A stretch of 47,572 nt of DNA from Roseomonas sp. 18066. GTDB lineage: Bacteria; Pseudomonadota; Alphaproteobacteria; Acetobacterales; Acetobacteraceae. The stretch covers positions 1-47,572 of the forward strand of contig NZ_CACSJM010000027.1 in NCBI RefSeq assembly GCF_902706185.1, given 5' to 3'. Position numbers and translations under genes: made by a program. This document shows, piece by piece, positions 34,187-43,697 of the stretch (its first letter is position 1; the number at the start of each line of letters is the position of its first letter). A model generated the notes under the pieces. It saw only the letters and a list, made by a program, of their open reading frames with translations, was not told the DNA's origin and made no database searches.

Positions 34187-35263
34187 ATGAACAAATGGAT
34201 CGCGGGCGGCCTGGCCGCCTGGCTGGGCCTTGCTGCCCATACCGCCGGCGCCCAGGCGCCGGCCACGCTGCCCGACGGGCCGAAGCTGCGCATCGTCGCG
34301 GTGACGCAGCCGCTGCCGACCATGCCGCAATTCACCCGCGTCGACACGCCGCTGCTGCGCGAGCAGCTGCAGGCGCGCTCCAACGGCCGCATCACCGTGC
34401 AGCTGAGCTCGCATGCCGAGCGCAACCTCGGCGGCAACGAGATCGTCCGGCTGGTGCGCTCCGGCCAGGCCGATATCGGCGCCGGCACGCTGTCGACCCT
34501 GTCGGGCGACGTGCCCTTCCTCGACGGCATCGACCTGGCCGGGCTCAGCCCCGACATCGCCACCGCCAAGCGCATCGCCGAGGCCGTGCTGCCGGTCGCC
34601 AACAAGGAGCTGGAGCGATTCAACACCCGGCTGGTGGTGCTGTATCCCTTCCCGGCGCAGGTGCTGTTCTGCCGCCAGCCGTTCCGGACCCTCGCCGACC
34701 TGCGCGAGCGCAAGGTGCGCACCTTCGGCAATTCGCTGGTCGACCTGGTCGACAAGATCGGCGGCCTGCCGGTCAGCGTCGGCTTCCCCGAGGTCTATAG
34801 CGCGCTGGAGCGCGGCGTCGTCGATTGCGCCGTGACCGGCACCGGCAGCGGCGCCTCGGCGCGCTGGCCGGAGGTGACCACGCATATCTCCGACCTACCG
34901 CTGTCCTGGTCGGTCGCCGGCTACATGGTCAACCTGGCCTGGTGGAACAAGCTGGACCCGCAGGTGCGCGGCCTGCTGGAGGCGACCTTCGCCGAGATGC
35001 ATGAGAAGCTGTGGGACCTTGGCGCCGCCGCCACCCGCGATGGGCTGGACTGCAACATCGGCAAGCCCGAGGGCTGCCGGCTGCACCAGATCGCCGCCAA
35101 GCCGATGACCGAGGTCACCGCCAGCGAGGCCGATCGCGAGCTGGTGCGCGCCACGCTGCGCAACACCGTGCTGCCCGGCTTCGTCAAGCGCTGCGGCGCG
35201 CGCTGCGGCGAGATCTACAACCAGGTGATCGCGCCGATCTCCGGCGTGGAGTATCGTCCGTGA
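34187..35263 (+). CDS. dctP: TRAP transporter solute-binding subunit (DctP family)
   Basis: A 358-residue periplasmic binding protein of TRAP transporters. A Sec signal peptide covers about residues 1-25 (ending TAGAQA). The family core FRTLADLRERKVRTFGN contains the ligand-binding Arg, followed by GFPEVYSALERGVVDCA. Four cysteines cluster late in the protein (CNIGKPEGC and RCGARCG), suggesting disulfides not typical of most DctP proteins. The ATG at 34187 gives the clean signal peptide; earlier in-frame starts lie in the leader. Its stop overlaps the dctQ start as GTGA. The ligand is a carboxylate; 5-oxoproline or a hydantoin derivative is inferred from the downstream enzymes. Confidence 0.92.
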   Translation: MNKWIAGGLAAWLGLAAHTAGAQAPATLPDGPKLRIVAVTQPLPTMPQFTRVDTPLLREQLQARSNGRITVQLSSHAERNLGGNEIVRLVRSGQADIGAGTLSTLSGDVPFLDGIDLAGLSPDIATAKRIAEAVLPVANKELERFNTRLVVLYPFPAQVLFCRQPFRTLADLRERKVRTFGNSLVDLVDKIGGLPVSVGFPEVYSALERGVVDCAVTGTGSGASARWPEVTTHISDLPLSWSVAGYMVNLAWWNKLDPQVRGLLEATFAEMHEKLWDLGAAATRDGLDCNIGKPEGCRLHQIAAKPMTEVTASEADRELVRATLRNTVLPGFVKRCGARCGEIYNQVIAPISGVEYRP

Positions 35264-35895
35264 GGCGCGCTGCCGGGGCCCCTGCCCCGGCGCCGCTGCG
35301 CGCGGCGCAGGCGCTGCGCCAGGGGATCGCCAGGGTCTCCGCCGTGATGGCCTATCTGGCCGGCTGGAACTACATCCTCTGCGCGCTGTTCATCACCGCC
35401 GATATCGTCGGCCGCTCGGTGTTCCATGTGTCCAGCGCGGCGACGGTGGAGATCACCAGCTACATGCTGGCCGCCGGCATCTCCTGGTCGCTGGCGCATA
35501 CGCTGGCGGCGCGCGCCCATATCCGGGTCGACGTGCTGGTCAACCGCATGCCGCTGCGCATCCGCGCCGTGCTGCATGTGCTGGCCCTGGTCCTGCTGGC
35601 CGGCTTTTCGGTCTTCGCCGCCTGGGCGGCCTGGTCGCTGCTGGACGAATCCCTGATGTTCGACGCGCATGACAACAGCAAGCTGCGCATCCCGATGGCG
35701 GTGCCGCAGGGCATCTGGACCTTCGGGCTCTTCGCCTTCGTGGCGATGACCCTGGCGCTGCTGGTGGAATCGCTGCTGGAGCTGGCGCTGGGCCGCTTCG
35801 CCGAGGCCGATGCGCTGCTCGGCGCGCGCACCATCGACGACGAGGCGGAAGAGGCGCTGGAAGCCGTCGCCATGGCGCGGGAGCGCGCCGCATGA
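35260..35895 (+). CDS. dctQ: TRAP transporter small permease (DctQ family)
   Basis: A 211-residue membrane protein with four hydrophobic segments, typical of DctQ. Features are FITADIVGRSVFH, SSAATVEITSYMLA and HIRVDVLVNRMP. The start is taken as a GTG overlapping the dctP stop (GTGA); an ATG at 35347 would shorten the cytoplasmic N-terminus. It pairs with DctM, whose start overlaps its stop as ATGA. Confidence 0.9.
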   Translation: MRRAAGAPAPAPLRAAQALRQGIARVSAVMAYLAGWNYILCALFITADIVGRSVFHVSSAATVEITSYMLAAGISWSLAHTLAARAHIRVDVLVNRMPLRIRAVLHVLALVLLAGFSVFAAWAAWSLLDESLMFDAHDNSKLRIPMAVPQGIWTFGLFAFVAMTLALLVESLLELALGRFAEADALLGARTIDDEAEEALEAVAMARERAA

Positions 35896-37256
35896 TCGCC
35901 ATCCTTTTCATCCTGGGCCTGCTGGGCGCGCTGTTCTTCGCCGCCGCCAGCGGCACGCAATCGCTGCCCATCGCCGAGATTCTGGGACTCGTCGCGGTCT
36001 TCATGGTCTTCTTCGGCGCCGGCGTGCATATCGCCGCCGTGCTCGGGCTGCTGGCGCTGCTCGCCGGCTTTCTGTTCTCCGACCGGCCGTTCTGGCTGTT
36101 CGCCGGCCAGACCTTCTGGGGGCCGTCCAGCAACTTCGTTCTGATCGCCGTTCCGCTGTTTCTCCTCATGGGAGAAATCCTGCTGCGGGCCGGCTTGTCG
36201 GACCGGCTGTACAAGGCGCTGAACGTCTGGCTGAACCGGCTGCCGGGCGGGCTGCTGCACACCAACATCGCCTCCTGCGCGCTGTTCTCGGCGGTGTCGG
36301 GCTCGTCCGTCGCGACGGCGGCGACCATGGGCTCGGTGGCGCTGCCCTATTTCGAGGGCACCAAGTACAGCCAGCGCATGGTGCTGGGCTCGCTCGCCGC
36401 CGGCGGCGCCATGGGCAACCTGATCCCGCCCGGCATCACCTTCATCGTCTACGGGCTGATCACCGAGACCTCGGTCGGCGCGCTCTATATCGCCGCGCTG
36501 ATCCCCAGCGTGCTGGTCACCGCGCTGTTCGTCGGCGTCATCACCATCCACGGGCTGCGCAGCCCGATGGAGAAGCCGCCGGCGCTGCCGCTGTCGGTGA
36601 AGATCCGCGCGCTCGGCGGGCTGGTGCCGACCTTGCTGTTGATGCTGCTGGTGCTGGGCTCGATCTATGGCGGCTATGCGACGCCGACCGAGGCCGCAGC
36701 GCTCGGCGTCGTCGGCGCCGCCGGCTTCGCCGCACTCGACGGCAAGCTGAACTGGCGCATGCTGAACGCCTCGGCGGAAGCCACCGCACGCAACACCGCG
36801 CTGCTCGGGCTGATCATCCTCGGCGCCTATCTGCTGAACTACGTGCTGACCGGCCTCGACGTGCCGCAGACGGTGGCGACGATGATCGGCGGCCTGCCGG
36901 TGCCGCCTTGGGCGATCATGCTGGCCATCATCGGCATGTACTTCGCGCTCGGCACCTTCATGGAGGGCTTCTCCATGATCATCACCACCGTGCCCGTGGT
37001 CTTCCCGATCGTCGTCGGCCTTGGCTACGACCCGATCTGGTTCGGCGTCATCGTCACCATGCTGGTGGAGATCGCGCAGATCAGCCCGCCCGACGGCACG
37101 GTGATGTACGTGCTGCAGGGCATGCGGCCCAAAGGCGGGCCGATCACCGATGTCTTCGCCGGCGTCATGCCTTTCCTGGCCGCCTACCTCGTGGCGGTCG
37201 CGGCCCTGCTGGCCTGGCCGGAGCTGGCCACCTGGCTGCCGCAGGTCATGGGCTGA
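35892..37256 (+). CDS. dctM: TRAP transporter large permease (DctM family)
   Basis: A 454-residue polytopic permease with about twelve hydrophobic segments. Motifs are GEILLRAGLSDRLYKALNVW, the conserved SGSSVATAATMGS and GGAMGNLIPPGITFIVYG. It performs Na+-dependent uptake with the DctP/DctQ subunits. The hyuA-like gene starts 5 bases after its stop, so transport and catabolism genes form one unit. Confidence 0.95.
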   Translation: MIAILFILGLLGALFFAAASGTQSLPIAEILGLVAVFMVFFGAGVHIAAVLGLLALLAGFLFSDRPFWLFAGQTFWGPSSNFVLIAVPLFLLMGEILLRAGLSDRLYKALNVWLNRLPGGLLHTNIASCALFSAVSGSSVATAATMGSVALPYFEGTKYSQRMVLGSLAAGGAMGNLIPPGITFIVYGLITETSVGALYIAALIPSVLVTALFVGVITIHGLRSPMEKPPALPLSVKIRALGGLVPTLLLMLLVLGSIYGGYATPTEAAALGVVGAAGFAALDGKLNWRMLNASAEATARNTALLGLIILGAYLLNYVLTGLDVPQTVATMIGGLPVPPWAIMLAIIGMYFALGTFMEGFSMIITTVPVVFPIVVGLGYDPIWFGVIVTMLVEIAQISPPDGTVMYVLQGMRPKGGPITDVFAGVMPFLAAYLVAVAALLAWPELATWLPQVMG

Positions 37257-37261
37257 CCGCC

Positions 37262-39382
37262 ATGCCCTTCCCATCCTCACCGCAGCACGCTGCGAGCGGA
37301 GTTCCCGTGTCCCCTGAACCCTTCATCCGAATCGGCATCGATATCGGCGGCACCTTCACCGATCTGCAGATCCTGGACGAGCGCAGCGGCGCGCTGCGCA
37401 GCCTGAAGACGCCGACGACGCCGGAAGACCCCTCGATCGGCCTGATCACCGGGCTGAACGAGGCCGCCACGCGCTATGGCTTCGGCCTGGCCGATATCCG
37501 CATCCTGCTGCACGGCACCACCATCGCGACCAATGCGGTGCTGGAGCGCCGCCTGGCCAAGGGCGTGCTACTCACCACCGCCGGCTTCGAGGATGTTCTC
37601 GAAATCGGCCGCCACAGCCGCAAGGATATCTATGGCCTGAAGCCGCATCACGACGCGCCGCTGATCCCGCGGGATCGCCGGCTCGGCGTGGCGGAGCGCA
37701 TCCGCGGCGACGGCGCCGTCGAGCGCGCGATCGATCCCGCCTCCATCGCGCCGCTGCTGGCGCAGCTGGATGCGCTGGGCGCCGAGGCCGTCGCGATCTG
37801 CCTGCTCAACGCCCATGTCAATCCGGCGCATGAGCAGGCCCTGGCGGAGGCCATCCGGAGCGCGCGCCCCGAGCTGCCGCTCTGCCTCTCCAGCGAGCTC
37901 AGCCCGGAGATCCGCGAATATGAGCGCAGCTCGACCACGGCGCTGAACACGCTGCTGATGCCGGTCGTTGGCGCCTATCTGCAGAAGCTGACGGGCCGCC
38001 TGGCGGAGGCCGGCATCACCGCGCGGCTGCTGCTGGTGCAGTCCAACAGCGGCGTCTGCTCGGCCGAGGTCGCGTCGCGCCAGCCGGCGCGGCTGTTGCT
38101 CTCCGGCCCCTCCGGCGGCGCGCTGGCGACGCTGCGCATGGCCGAATCGCTGCAGCGGCCGAACCTGCTGGGCGTCGACATGGGCGGCACCAGCTTCGAC
38201 ATCTGCGTCGTCCATGAGGGCAGCGTCACCCGCATGACCCAGGGCGAGATCGACGGGCTTCCGGTGCGCCTGCCGATGATCGAGATCCGCACCATCGGCT
38301 CCGGCGGCGGCTCGCTCGCCTCGGTCGACGATGCCGGGCGGCTGCGCGTCGGCCCCCGCAGCGCCGGCTCCCGCCCCGGCCCGGTCTGCTACGGCCGTGG
38401 CGGCACCGAGCCCGCGGTGACGGATGCCAATATCACCCTCGGCCGGCTCGACCCGCGCTTCTTCCTGGGCGGCGCCATGCCGCTGGACGCGCCGGCTGCG
38501 GAGGCCGCCATCGCCGCCCGCATCGGCGCGCCGCTCGGCCTCGGCACGCAGCAGGCGGCCGCCGGCATGCTGGCGGTGACCGACACCAACCTGGCCGCCG
38601 CCGCGCGCCTGTCTCTCTTCGAGAAGGGCCTCGACCCGCGCGAGTTCTCCCTGCTGTCCTTCGGCGGCGCGGGCGGTCTGCACGCCATCCCCGTCGCGGA
38701 AGAGCTCGGCGTGCCGGAAGTCATCTTCCCCGCCGATGCCAGCACCTTTTCCGCCTTTGGCATCCTGCATTCCGACATCATGCACGACCTGACGCGCAGC
38801 CGCGTCATGCCGGCGATCGACGAAAACCTGCCGCGCGTCGCTGGCTTCCTCGAAGAGCTGCGCGAGCAGGGCGACGCGCTGCTGGCCGCCGATGGCGTGC
38901 CGGCGGGCGACCGTCGCTTCAACTTCTCCGCCGACCTGCGCTATCGCGGCCAGGCCTTCGAGCTGGTGATCCCCTGGGAGGCGCCCGCCGCCGAGCCCGC
39001 GGCGCTCGCCGCGCTGCTCACGGCCTTCCATGCCGAGCATGCCCGCCGCTTCTCCTACAGCAACACCGCCGCCCCCGTGGAGCTGGTGGCGCTGCGCCTG
39101 TCGGCCACCGGCCTGCTGGCCCGCGCCCGCACCCGCCGCGCCCCGGGCGCTGGCGCCGACCGCAAGCCGGAAGCGCGCCGCATCTGGCTGGGCGACGCCT
39201 GGCGCGAGGTGCCCGTGCACCAGCGCGAGCAGCTGACCGCCCCGATCAGCGGCCCGGCCCTGATCGAGGAAGAATACACCACCATCTATCTCGCCGAGGG
39301 CTGGCACTGCGCCCCCGGCCCCGACCACACGCTGATCGCCCGGCGCCAGAGCAAGGGCCAAACGGAGGCGCTCGCGGCATGA
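37262..39382 (+). CDS. hyuA: Hydantoinase/oxoprolinase subunit A
   Basis: A 706-residue ATP-dependent hydrolase subunit (Hydant_A_N plus Hydantoinase_A domains). The N-terminal acetate-kinase-like phosphate loop is GIDIGGTFTDL, followed by LHGTTIATNAVLERR. The second domain has GVDMGGTSFDI, IRTIGSGGGSLA and FSLLSFGGAGGLHAIPVA. With HyuB it opens cyclic amides such as 5-oxoproline or N-methylhydantoin using ATP; acetone carboxylase subunits share the fold. The ATG at 37262 is chosen, because the open frame further upstream runs across dctM. It is about the normal 690-710 residues and overlaps hyuB as ATGA. Confidence 0.94.
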   Translation: MPFPSSPQHAASGVPVSPEPFIRIGIDIGGTFTDLQILDERSGALRSLKTPTTPEDPSIGLITGLNEAATRYGFGLADIRILLHGTTIATNAVLERRLAKGVLLTTAGFEDVLEIGRHSRKDIYGLKPHHDAPLIPRDRRLGVAERIRGDGAVERAIDPASIAPLLAQLDALGAEAVAICLLNAHVNPAHEQALAEAIRSARPELPLCLSSELSPEIREYERSSTTALNTLLMPVVGAYLQKLTGRLAEAGITARLLLVQSNSGVCSAEVASRQPARLLLSGPSGGALATLRMAESLQRPNLLGVDMGGTSFDICVVHEGSVTRMTQGEIDGLPVRLPMIEIRTIGSGGGSLASVDDAGRLRVGPRSAGSRPGPVCYGRGGTEPAVTDANITLGRLDPRFFLGGAMPLDAPAAEAAIAARIGAPLGLGTQQAAAGMLAVTDTNLAAAARLSLFEKGLDPREFSLLSFGGAGGLHAIPVAEELGVPEVIFPADASTFSAFGILHSDIMHDLTRSRVMPAIDENLPRVAGFLEELREQGDALLAADGVPAGDRRFNFSADLRYRGQAFELVIPWEAPAAEPAALAALLTAFHAEHARRFSYSNTAAPVELVALRLSATGLLARARTRRAPGAGADRKPEARRIWLGDAWREVPVHQREQLTAPISGPALIEEEYTTIYLAEGWHCAPGPDHTLIARRQSKGQTEALAA

Positions 39383-41016
39383 GCTCGCATCTCGATCCCG
39401 TCGCGCTGGAAATCCTGCGCAACGCCCTGACCGCCGCCGCCGCCGAGATGGATGTCACCGTCTGGCGCACCAGCCGCTCCACCATCGTGCGCGAGCTGCT
39501 GGACTATTCGACGGCGATCTTCGACGCGCATGGCGACAATGTCGCGCAATCGGCACGCATCCCGCAGCACCTGAACTCGATGAGCACCGGGCTGCGCACC
39601 GTGCTGCGCGACCACCTGCCGCTGGAGCGCTGGGAAGACGGCGATGTCGTCATCACCAACGATCCCTATTGCGGCGGCCAGCACATCCCCGACATCCTGG
39701 CCTTCCGCCCGGTCTTCGCCGAAGGCCAGCGCATCGCCATCGTCGGCACGCTGTGCCACCACCTGGACATGGGCGGCATGGCCGCCGGCTCCTATGCCGC
39801 GACGGCGACGGAGATCTTCCAGGAAGGGCTGCGCATCCCGCCGCTGAAGCTGGTCAAGGCCGGCGTCATCAATGACGACCTGCTGGCCATGATGAAGCAG
39901 AATGTCCGCCGCCCGGACATGCTGTGGGGCGACCTGCAGGCGCAGCTGGCCTCGCTGGCGGTGGGGGAAGCGAATATCCGCAAGCTCGCCGACCGCGTCG
40001 GCGCCACCACGCTGACCGAGGCCTGCGCCCGCATCCTCGACGGGTCGGAACGCGCCATGCGCGCCATGATCGGCCGCATCCCCGACGGCATCTACGACTT
40101 CGAGGATTTCCTCGACGATGACGGCATCGACGCCAAGCCGATCCGCATCCATGCGGTGATCGAGGTCCGCGGCGAGGAGATGGTGATCGACCTCTCCGGC
40201 TGCGGCCCGCAGGCGGTGGGGCCGGTCAATGCGACGCTGGCCTCCTCCGGCTCGGCCGTCTCCTATGCGGTGATGGCCATCGCCGACCAGGAGATCCCGC
40301 CCAATGCCGGCTGCTATCGTCCGGTCAAGGTGATCGCGCCGGAGGGCAGCATCGTCAATGCCCGCCACCCCGCGCCGGTCGCCAACCGCATCGCGACCGG
40401 GCATCGCCTGGCGACGACGCTGCTCGGCGCGCTGCACAAGGCGGTGCCGGGGCGGGTGCCGGCGGCCTATTACGGCGTCAGCTATGTCTGCTCCTTCCAG
40501 ACCATCGGCGCGCAGGGCGAGCGCGGCGTGCTGGTCGAGATCGAGGTCGGCGGCAGCGGCGCGCATGACGATACCGACGGGCTGAACGGCTACACCTACG
40601 GCATGCACAACAACTCGAACATTCCGGTGGAAATGATCGAGAGCGAATTGCCGATCACGCTCACCGGCTATGGGCTGTTGTCCGGCTCCGGCGGCGCCGG
40701 GCGGCAGCGCGGCGGGCTCGGCCTGTTCCGCGAATGGCGCATCGACAGCGCCGAGGCCGTCTTCACCGCCAATCTCGAGCGCTTCAAGCACCGCCCCTAT
40801 GGCCTCGAAGGCGGCGAGCCCGGCCGCGCCGGCGCGCTGTGGCTGATCCGCGGCGGGGAACGCCAGGCGCTGGGCTCCAAGGTCAACAACCTGCGGCTGC
40901 TGCAGGGCGACACCATCCGGCTGGAAACCTCGGGCGGCGGCGGCTTCGGCGCCGCGGCCGAACGCCTGGCCGTGGCGCGCGCGCTCGACCAGCGCCTCGG
41001 CTACGTCGCCGCCTGA
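39379..41016 (+). CDS. hyuB: Hydantoinase/oxoprolinase subunit B
   Basis: A 545-residue Hydantoinase_B protein, partner of HyuA. Motifs are the N-terminal DPVALEILRNALTAAAAEMD, the metal/substrate loop NDPYCGGQHIPDI, GTLCHHLDMGG and the C-terminal LSGSGGAGRQRGGLG followed by LETSGGGGFG. The start overlaps the hyuA stop by 4 bases. No decarboxylase-like third subunit is present, which argues against acetone carboxylase. Confidence 0.95.
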   Translation: MSSHLDPVALEILRNALTAAAAEMDVTVWRTSRSTIVRELLDYSTAIFDAHGDNVAQSARIPQHLNSMSTGLRTVLRDHLPLERWEDGDVVITNDPYCGGQHIPDILAFRPVFAEGQRIAIVGTLCHHLDMGGMAAGSYAATATEIFQEGLRIPPLKLVKAGVINDDLLAMMKQNVRRPDMLWGDLQAQLASLAVGEANIRKLADRVGATTLTEACARILDGSERAMRAMIGRIPDGIYDFEDFLDDDGIDAKPIRIHAVIEVRGEEMVIDLSGCGPQAVGPVNATLASSGSAVSYAVMAIADQEIPPNAGCYRPVKVIAPEGSIVNARHPAPVANRIATGHRLATTLLGALHKAVPGRVPAAYYGVSYVCSFQTIGAQGERGVLVEIEVGGSGAHDDTDGLNGYTYGMHNNSNIPVEMIESELPITLTGYGLLSGSGGAGRQRGGLGLFREWRIDSAEAVFTANLERFKHRPYGLEGGEPGRAGALWLIRGGERQALGSKVNNLRLLQGDTIRLETSGGGGFGAAAERLAVARALDQRLGYVAA

Positions 41017-41054
41017 CCCTTGCGGCGCCGCCAGCAGGCCTTATCTGGGCAGGG

Positions 41055-42434
41055 ATGGACCCCTGCCCCGAAACGGCCGCGCTGGCGGCGCTGCGCGACG
41101 GCTTCTTCAGCGGCGCGACCCTGCCGCTGGCCGCGCGGCAGGCGGCGCTGCGGCGCCTCGCCGAAGGCCTGGTGGCGCGGGAGGACGCCTTCCTCGACGC
41201 GCTCCACACCGATCTCGGCAAGCCGCAGCTGGAGGCCTGGACCTCCGAGATCCTGCCGCTGCGGCAGGAGCTGGCGCATGTCCGCAAGCACCTCGCCGGC
41301 TGGATGCGGCGCCAGCGCGTCGGCACCGGCTGGCTGCACTGGCCGGCCCGCGCGGCCGTTCAGCACGCGCCGCGCGGGGCGGTGCTGATCCTCAGCCCCT
41401 GGAACTACCCGCTGCAATTGACGCTGATGCCGCTGATCAGCGCCCTGGCCGCGGGCAACACGGTGCTGCTGAAGCCCTCGGAATTCGCGCCGGCCACGGC
41501 GGCCCTGCTGCAGCGCCTGGTGGCGGATTGCTTCGACCCGGGCCAGGTGCGGCTGCTGCAGGGTGACGCCGGCCTGGCGGGCCGCCTGACCGCCCTGCCC
41601 TGGGACCATATCTTCTTCACGGGCTCGCCGGCGACGGGACGCCGGGTGGCGCTGGCGGCCGCAGCAACCCTGACCAGCTGCACGCTGGAGCTCGGCGGCT
41701 GCAACCCCTGCATCGTCGAGCCCAGCGCCGATCCGCGCATCGCCGCGCGGCGCATCGTCTGGGGCAAGTTCCTCAATGCCGGCCAGACCTGCATCGCGCC
41801 CAACCATGTGCTGGTGCATGCCAGCCTGCGGGACCGGCTGGTCGACGAGCTGCGCGCCGCGATGGTCGCCTTCCACGGCGCCGACGGCCAGCGCGCGCAA
41901 CGCCTGGCGCATCCGGCGCAGTTCGCCCGTGTGGTCGGCCGGCTGGACCAGGGGCGCATCCTGCAGGGCGGCCAGGTCGATGCCGCGCGGCTGCATGTCG
42001 CGCCGACGCTGATGGTCGATCTTGCTGCCGATGCCAGCAATCTTCGCGAGGAGATCTTCGGCCCGATCCTGCCGGTGGTGCCCTGGACCGACGCCGATGC
42101 CCTGCTGCGGCAGCTGCAGGCGGCGCCCTCGCCGCTCGTCATCCATTTGCACGGGCGCGACGACGCGCTGGCCCAGCGGCTGCAGCAGGCGACGCGCTCC
42201 GGCGCCCTGGTGCGCAACGACAATGTGCTGCAGGCGGCGGTGTCCGGCCTGCCCTTCGGCGGCGTCGGCCCCAGCGGGCAGGGCCGCGCGCATGGCCAGG
42301 CCGGCTTCCAGGATTTCAGCAGCCTGCGCAGCCATTACCACCAGAGCGCGCGGCTCGAGCTGCCCTTCCGCTATCCGCGCCCGGGCGACCAGCTGCGCTG
42401 GCTACGCCGGATCTTCCGCCGCACCGGCCTGTGA
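41055..42434 (+). CDS. Aldehyde dehydrogenase (class 3/coniferyl-aldehyde-type)
   Basis: A 459-residue NAD(P)-dependent aldehyde dehydrogenase. The oxyanion Asn117 is in LSPWNYPLQL, the general base Glu212 is in LELGGCNPCIVE, catalytic Cys246 is in NAGQTCIAPN, and EEIFGPILP follows. Its shortened N-terminus and FTGSPATG motif place it with class 3 enzymes. The usual Lys-Ser after ELGG is replaced by Cys-Asn, a mild oddity. It lies 38 bases after hyuB on the same strand and may act on an aldehyde from the same pathway. It is the last metabolic gene before the origin region. Confidence 0.93.
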   Translation: MDPCPETAALAALRDGFFSGATLPLAARQAALRRLAEGLVAREDAFLDALHTDLGKPQLEAWTSEILPLRQELAHVRKHLAGWMRRQRVGTGWLHWPARAAVQHAPRGAVLILSPWNYPLQLTLMPLISALAAGNTVLLKPSEFAPATAALLQRLVADCFDPGQVRLLQGDAGLAGRLTALPWDHIFFTGSPATGRRVALAAAATLTSCTLELGGCNPCIVEPSADPRIAARRIVWGKFLNAGQTCIAPNHVLVHASLRDRLVDELRAAMVAFHGADGQRAQRLAHPAQFARVVGRLDQGRILQGGQVDAARLHVAPTLMVDLAADASNLREEIFGPILPVVPWTDADALLRQLQAAPSPLVIHLHGRDDALAQRLQQATRSGALVRNDNVLQAAVSGLPFGGVGPSGQGRAHGQAGFQDFSSLRSHYHQSARLELPFRYPRPGDQLRWLRRIFRRTGL

Positions 42435-42499
42435 CCAAGCCGGCCTGTGACCCAACCGGCCGCGAGTCGCCAAGCCGCTGGAACCGCTGCGAATCGGCT

Positions 42500-42724
42500 G
42501 CTGGCGGAAGCAGACTCCACGGCGACGCGCCAGGATATCCACAGCGCCGGCAAAAGATCCCCAGGAGTCAGCTTCCGCTTTTCATGGAGTCTGGGTCCGC
42601 GACTCGCGCTTCTCCCGTGGAGCCTGGGTCCACATAACAAATAGAAGAATCAAATAGCCTTCGAATTGCTTGCGGAAGCAGACTCCAAATTGACGGCGGG
42701 GGTTGTTGGCGACCATTTTGCGCC
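42500..42724. other. Iteron-type plasmid origin of replication (oriV) upstream of repA
   Basis: Five copies of a 16-base iteron (consensus GGMASCAGRCTCCAMG) lie at 42506-42521 (+), 42561-42576 (-), 42583-42598 (-), 42616-42631 (-) and 42674-42689 (+). A DnaA-box-like ATATCCACA (one mismatch) lies at 42535-42543, and an AT-rich patch at about 42633-42668. Iterons, DnaA site, AT-rich unwinding zone and an adjacent initiator gene make a standard theta origin. Mixed iteron orientation suggests that some sites also act as repA operators. Confidence 0.8.
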
Positions 42725-43624
42725 ATGGCCGAGATACATCAGCTCATCATCCGGCATGGCATCGACCATGCCCGCCAGCAGGCCGAGAGCAAGCATGAGC
42801 GGCTGATGGTGGAGGCCGCCTATCAGGTGCTCTCCGAGGATGCCGAGAAGATCGGCTTCACCTATAGCGGTTTCGCCCTGACCTCCTTCCCGCACAAGCC
42901 GCAGACCGACGTGGTCTGGCGCCGCGAGGGGCACAACCTGACCCTGCTGCTGGAATCCGGCTACGACCGCTCCGGCAAGCCCACCGGCATTCCCTACGGC
43001 TCCTATGCCCGCTTCATCCTGCTGTTCCTGCAGAGCGAGGCGGTCCGCTCGGGCTCGCGCGAGATCGAGCTCGGCCGCAGCATGCGGGTCTGGCTGGGCA
43101 GCATGGGGCTGTCGATCGGCGGCACCACCTACAAGCTGGTCAACGAGCAGGCCAAGCGCATCTCCAACTGCCGCCTGCAGTTCTTCACCGACCGCGCCGG
43201 CAAGGAGGTGATGCGCCATGGCGGCTTCGTCGATGGCAGCATCAGCATGTCCAACCTGGTCTCCGACCAGCCGGCGCTGTGGCAGGACCGGGTGCTGCTG
43301 AACGAGGAGTTCTACCGGGCGCTGAAGGACCATCCGGTCCCGGTCTCGGAGAATGCGCTGCGGGCCATCGGGCCGCGCTCCATGGTGATCGATGTCTATA
43401 TCTGGCTGGCTTATCGCCTGCACGTGCTGACCAAGGATGTCGAGGTCAGCTGGATGGCGCTGCACACCCAGTTCGGCGGCGGCTTCAAGCTGATCCGCAA
43501 GTTCCGCGCGCATTTCATTGAATGCCTTGAGCTGGCGCTGGCCGCCTACCCGGATGCGAAGGTCTCGGTCACCGAGCGCGGCATCACCCTGTCCCCCTCG
43601 CGCCCGGCCATCGCCAAGCTCTGA
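42725..43624 (+). CDS. repA: Plasmid replication initiator RepA (PF04796-like)
   Basis: A 299-residue initiator resembling the plasmid-encoded RepA family (PF04796) of alphaproteobacterial plasmids. Visible segments are LSEDAEKIGFTYSGFALTS, the conserved IPYGSYARFILLFLQSEA, ELGRSMRVWLGSMGLSIGG, and VIDVYIWLAYRLH followed by a winged-helix-like C-terminus with WMALHTQFGGGFK. It should bind the iterons on both sides of the gene and recruit the host replication machinery. The ATG at 42725 lies directly after the origin and has only a weak Shine-Dalgarno. A strong terminator follows. It is convergent with the parA-led partition operon. Confidence 0.88.
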   Translation: MAEIHQLIIRHGIDHARQQAESKHERLMVEAAYQVLSEDAEKIGFTYSGFALTSFPHKPQTDVVWRREGHNLTLLLESGYDRSGKPTGIPYGSYARFILLFLQSEAVRSGSREIELGRSMRVWLGSMGLSIGGTTYKLVNEQAKRISNCRLQFFTDRAGKEVMRHGGFVDGSISMSNLVSDQPALWQDRVLLNEEFYRALKDHPVPVSENALRAIGPRSMVIDVYIWLAYRLHVLTKDVEVSWMALHTQFGGGFKLIRKFRAHFIECLELALAAYPDAKVSVTERGITLSPSRPAIAKL

Positions 43625-43652
43625 CCCCCCTCCCCTGCCCCGGGAAGGTCCA

Positions 43653-43679
43653 AGGCGCCCTGCGAGGGGCGCCTTTTTC
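43653..43679 (+). terminator. Intrinsic terminator of repA
   Basis: AGGCGCCC (43653-43660) pairs perfectly with GGGCGCCT (43667-43674) around TGCGAG, followed directly by a T-run (43674-43678). It is a textbook rho-independent terminator, 30 bases after the repA stop. Confidence 0.9.
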
Positions 43680-43697
43680 ATGGGCTTGTGGCGGGGT

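Noticed and set aside
35810..37261. Upstream extension of the HyuA frame across dctM
   Set aside because: The extension is compositionally biased and overlaps dctM. The HyuA domain starts naturally after the ATG at 37262.
35892..41016. HyuA/HyuB as acetone carboxylase subunits
   Set aside because: No third small subunit or acetone-related regulator is present, and the coupling to a TRAP importer suggests a carboxylate substrate instead.
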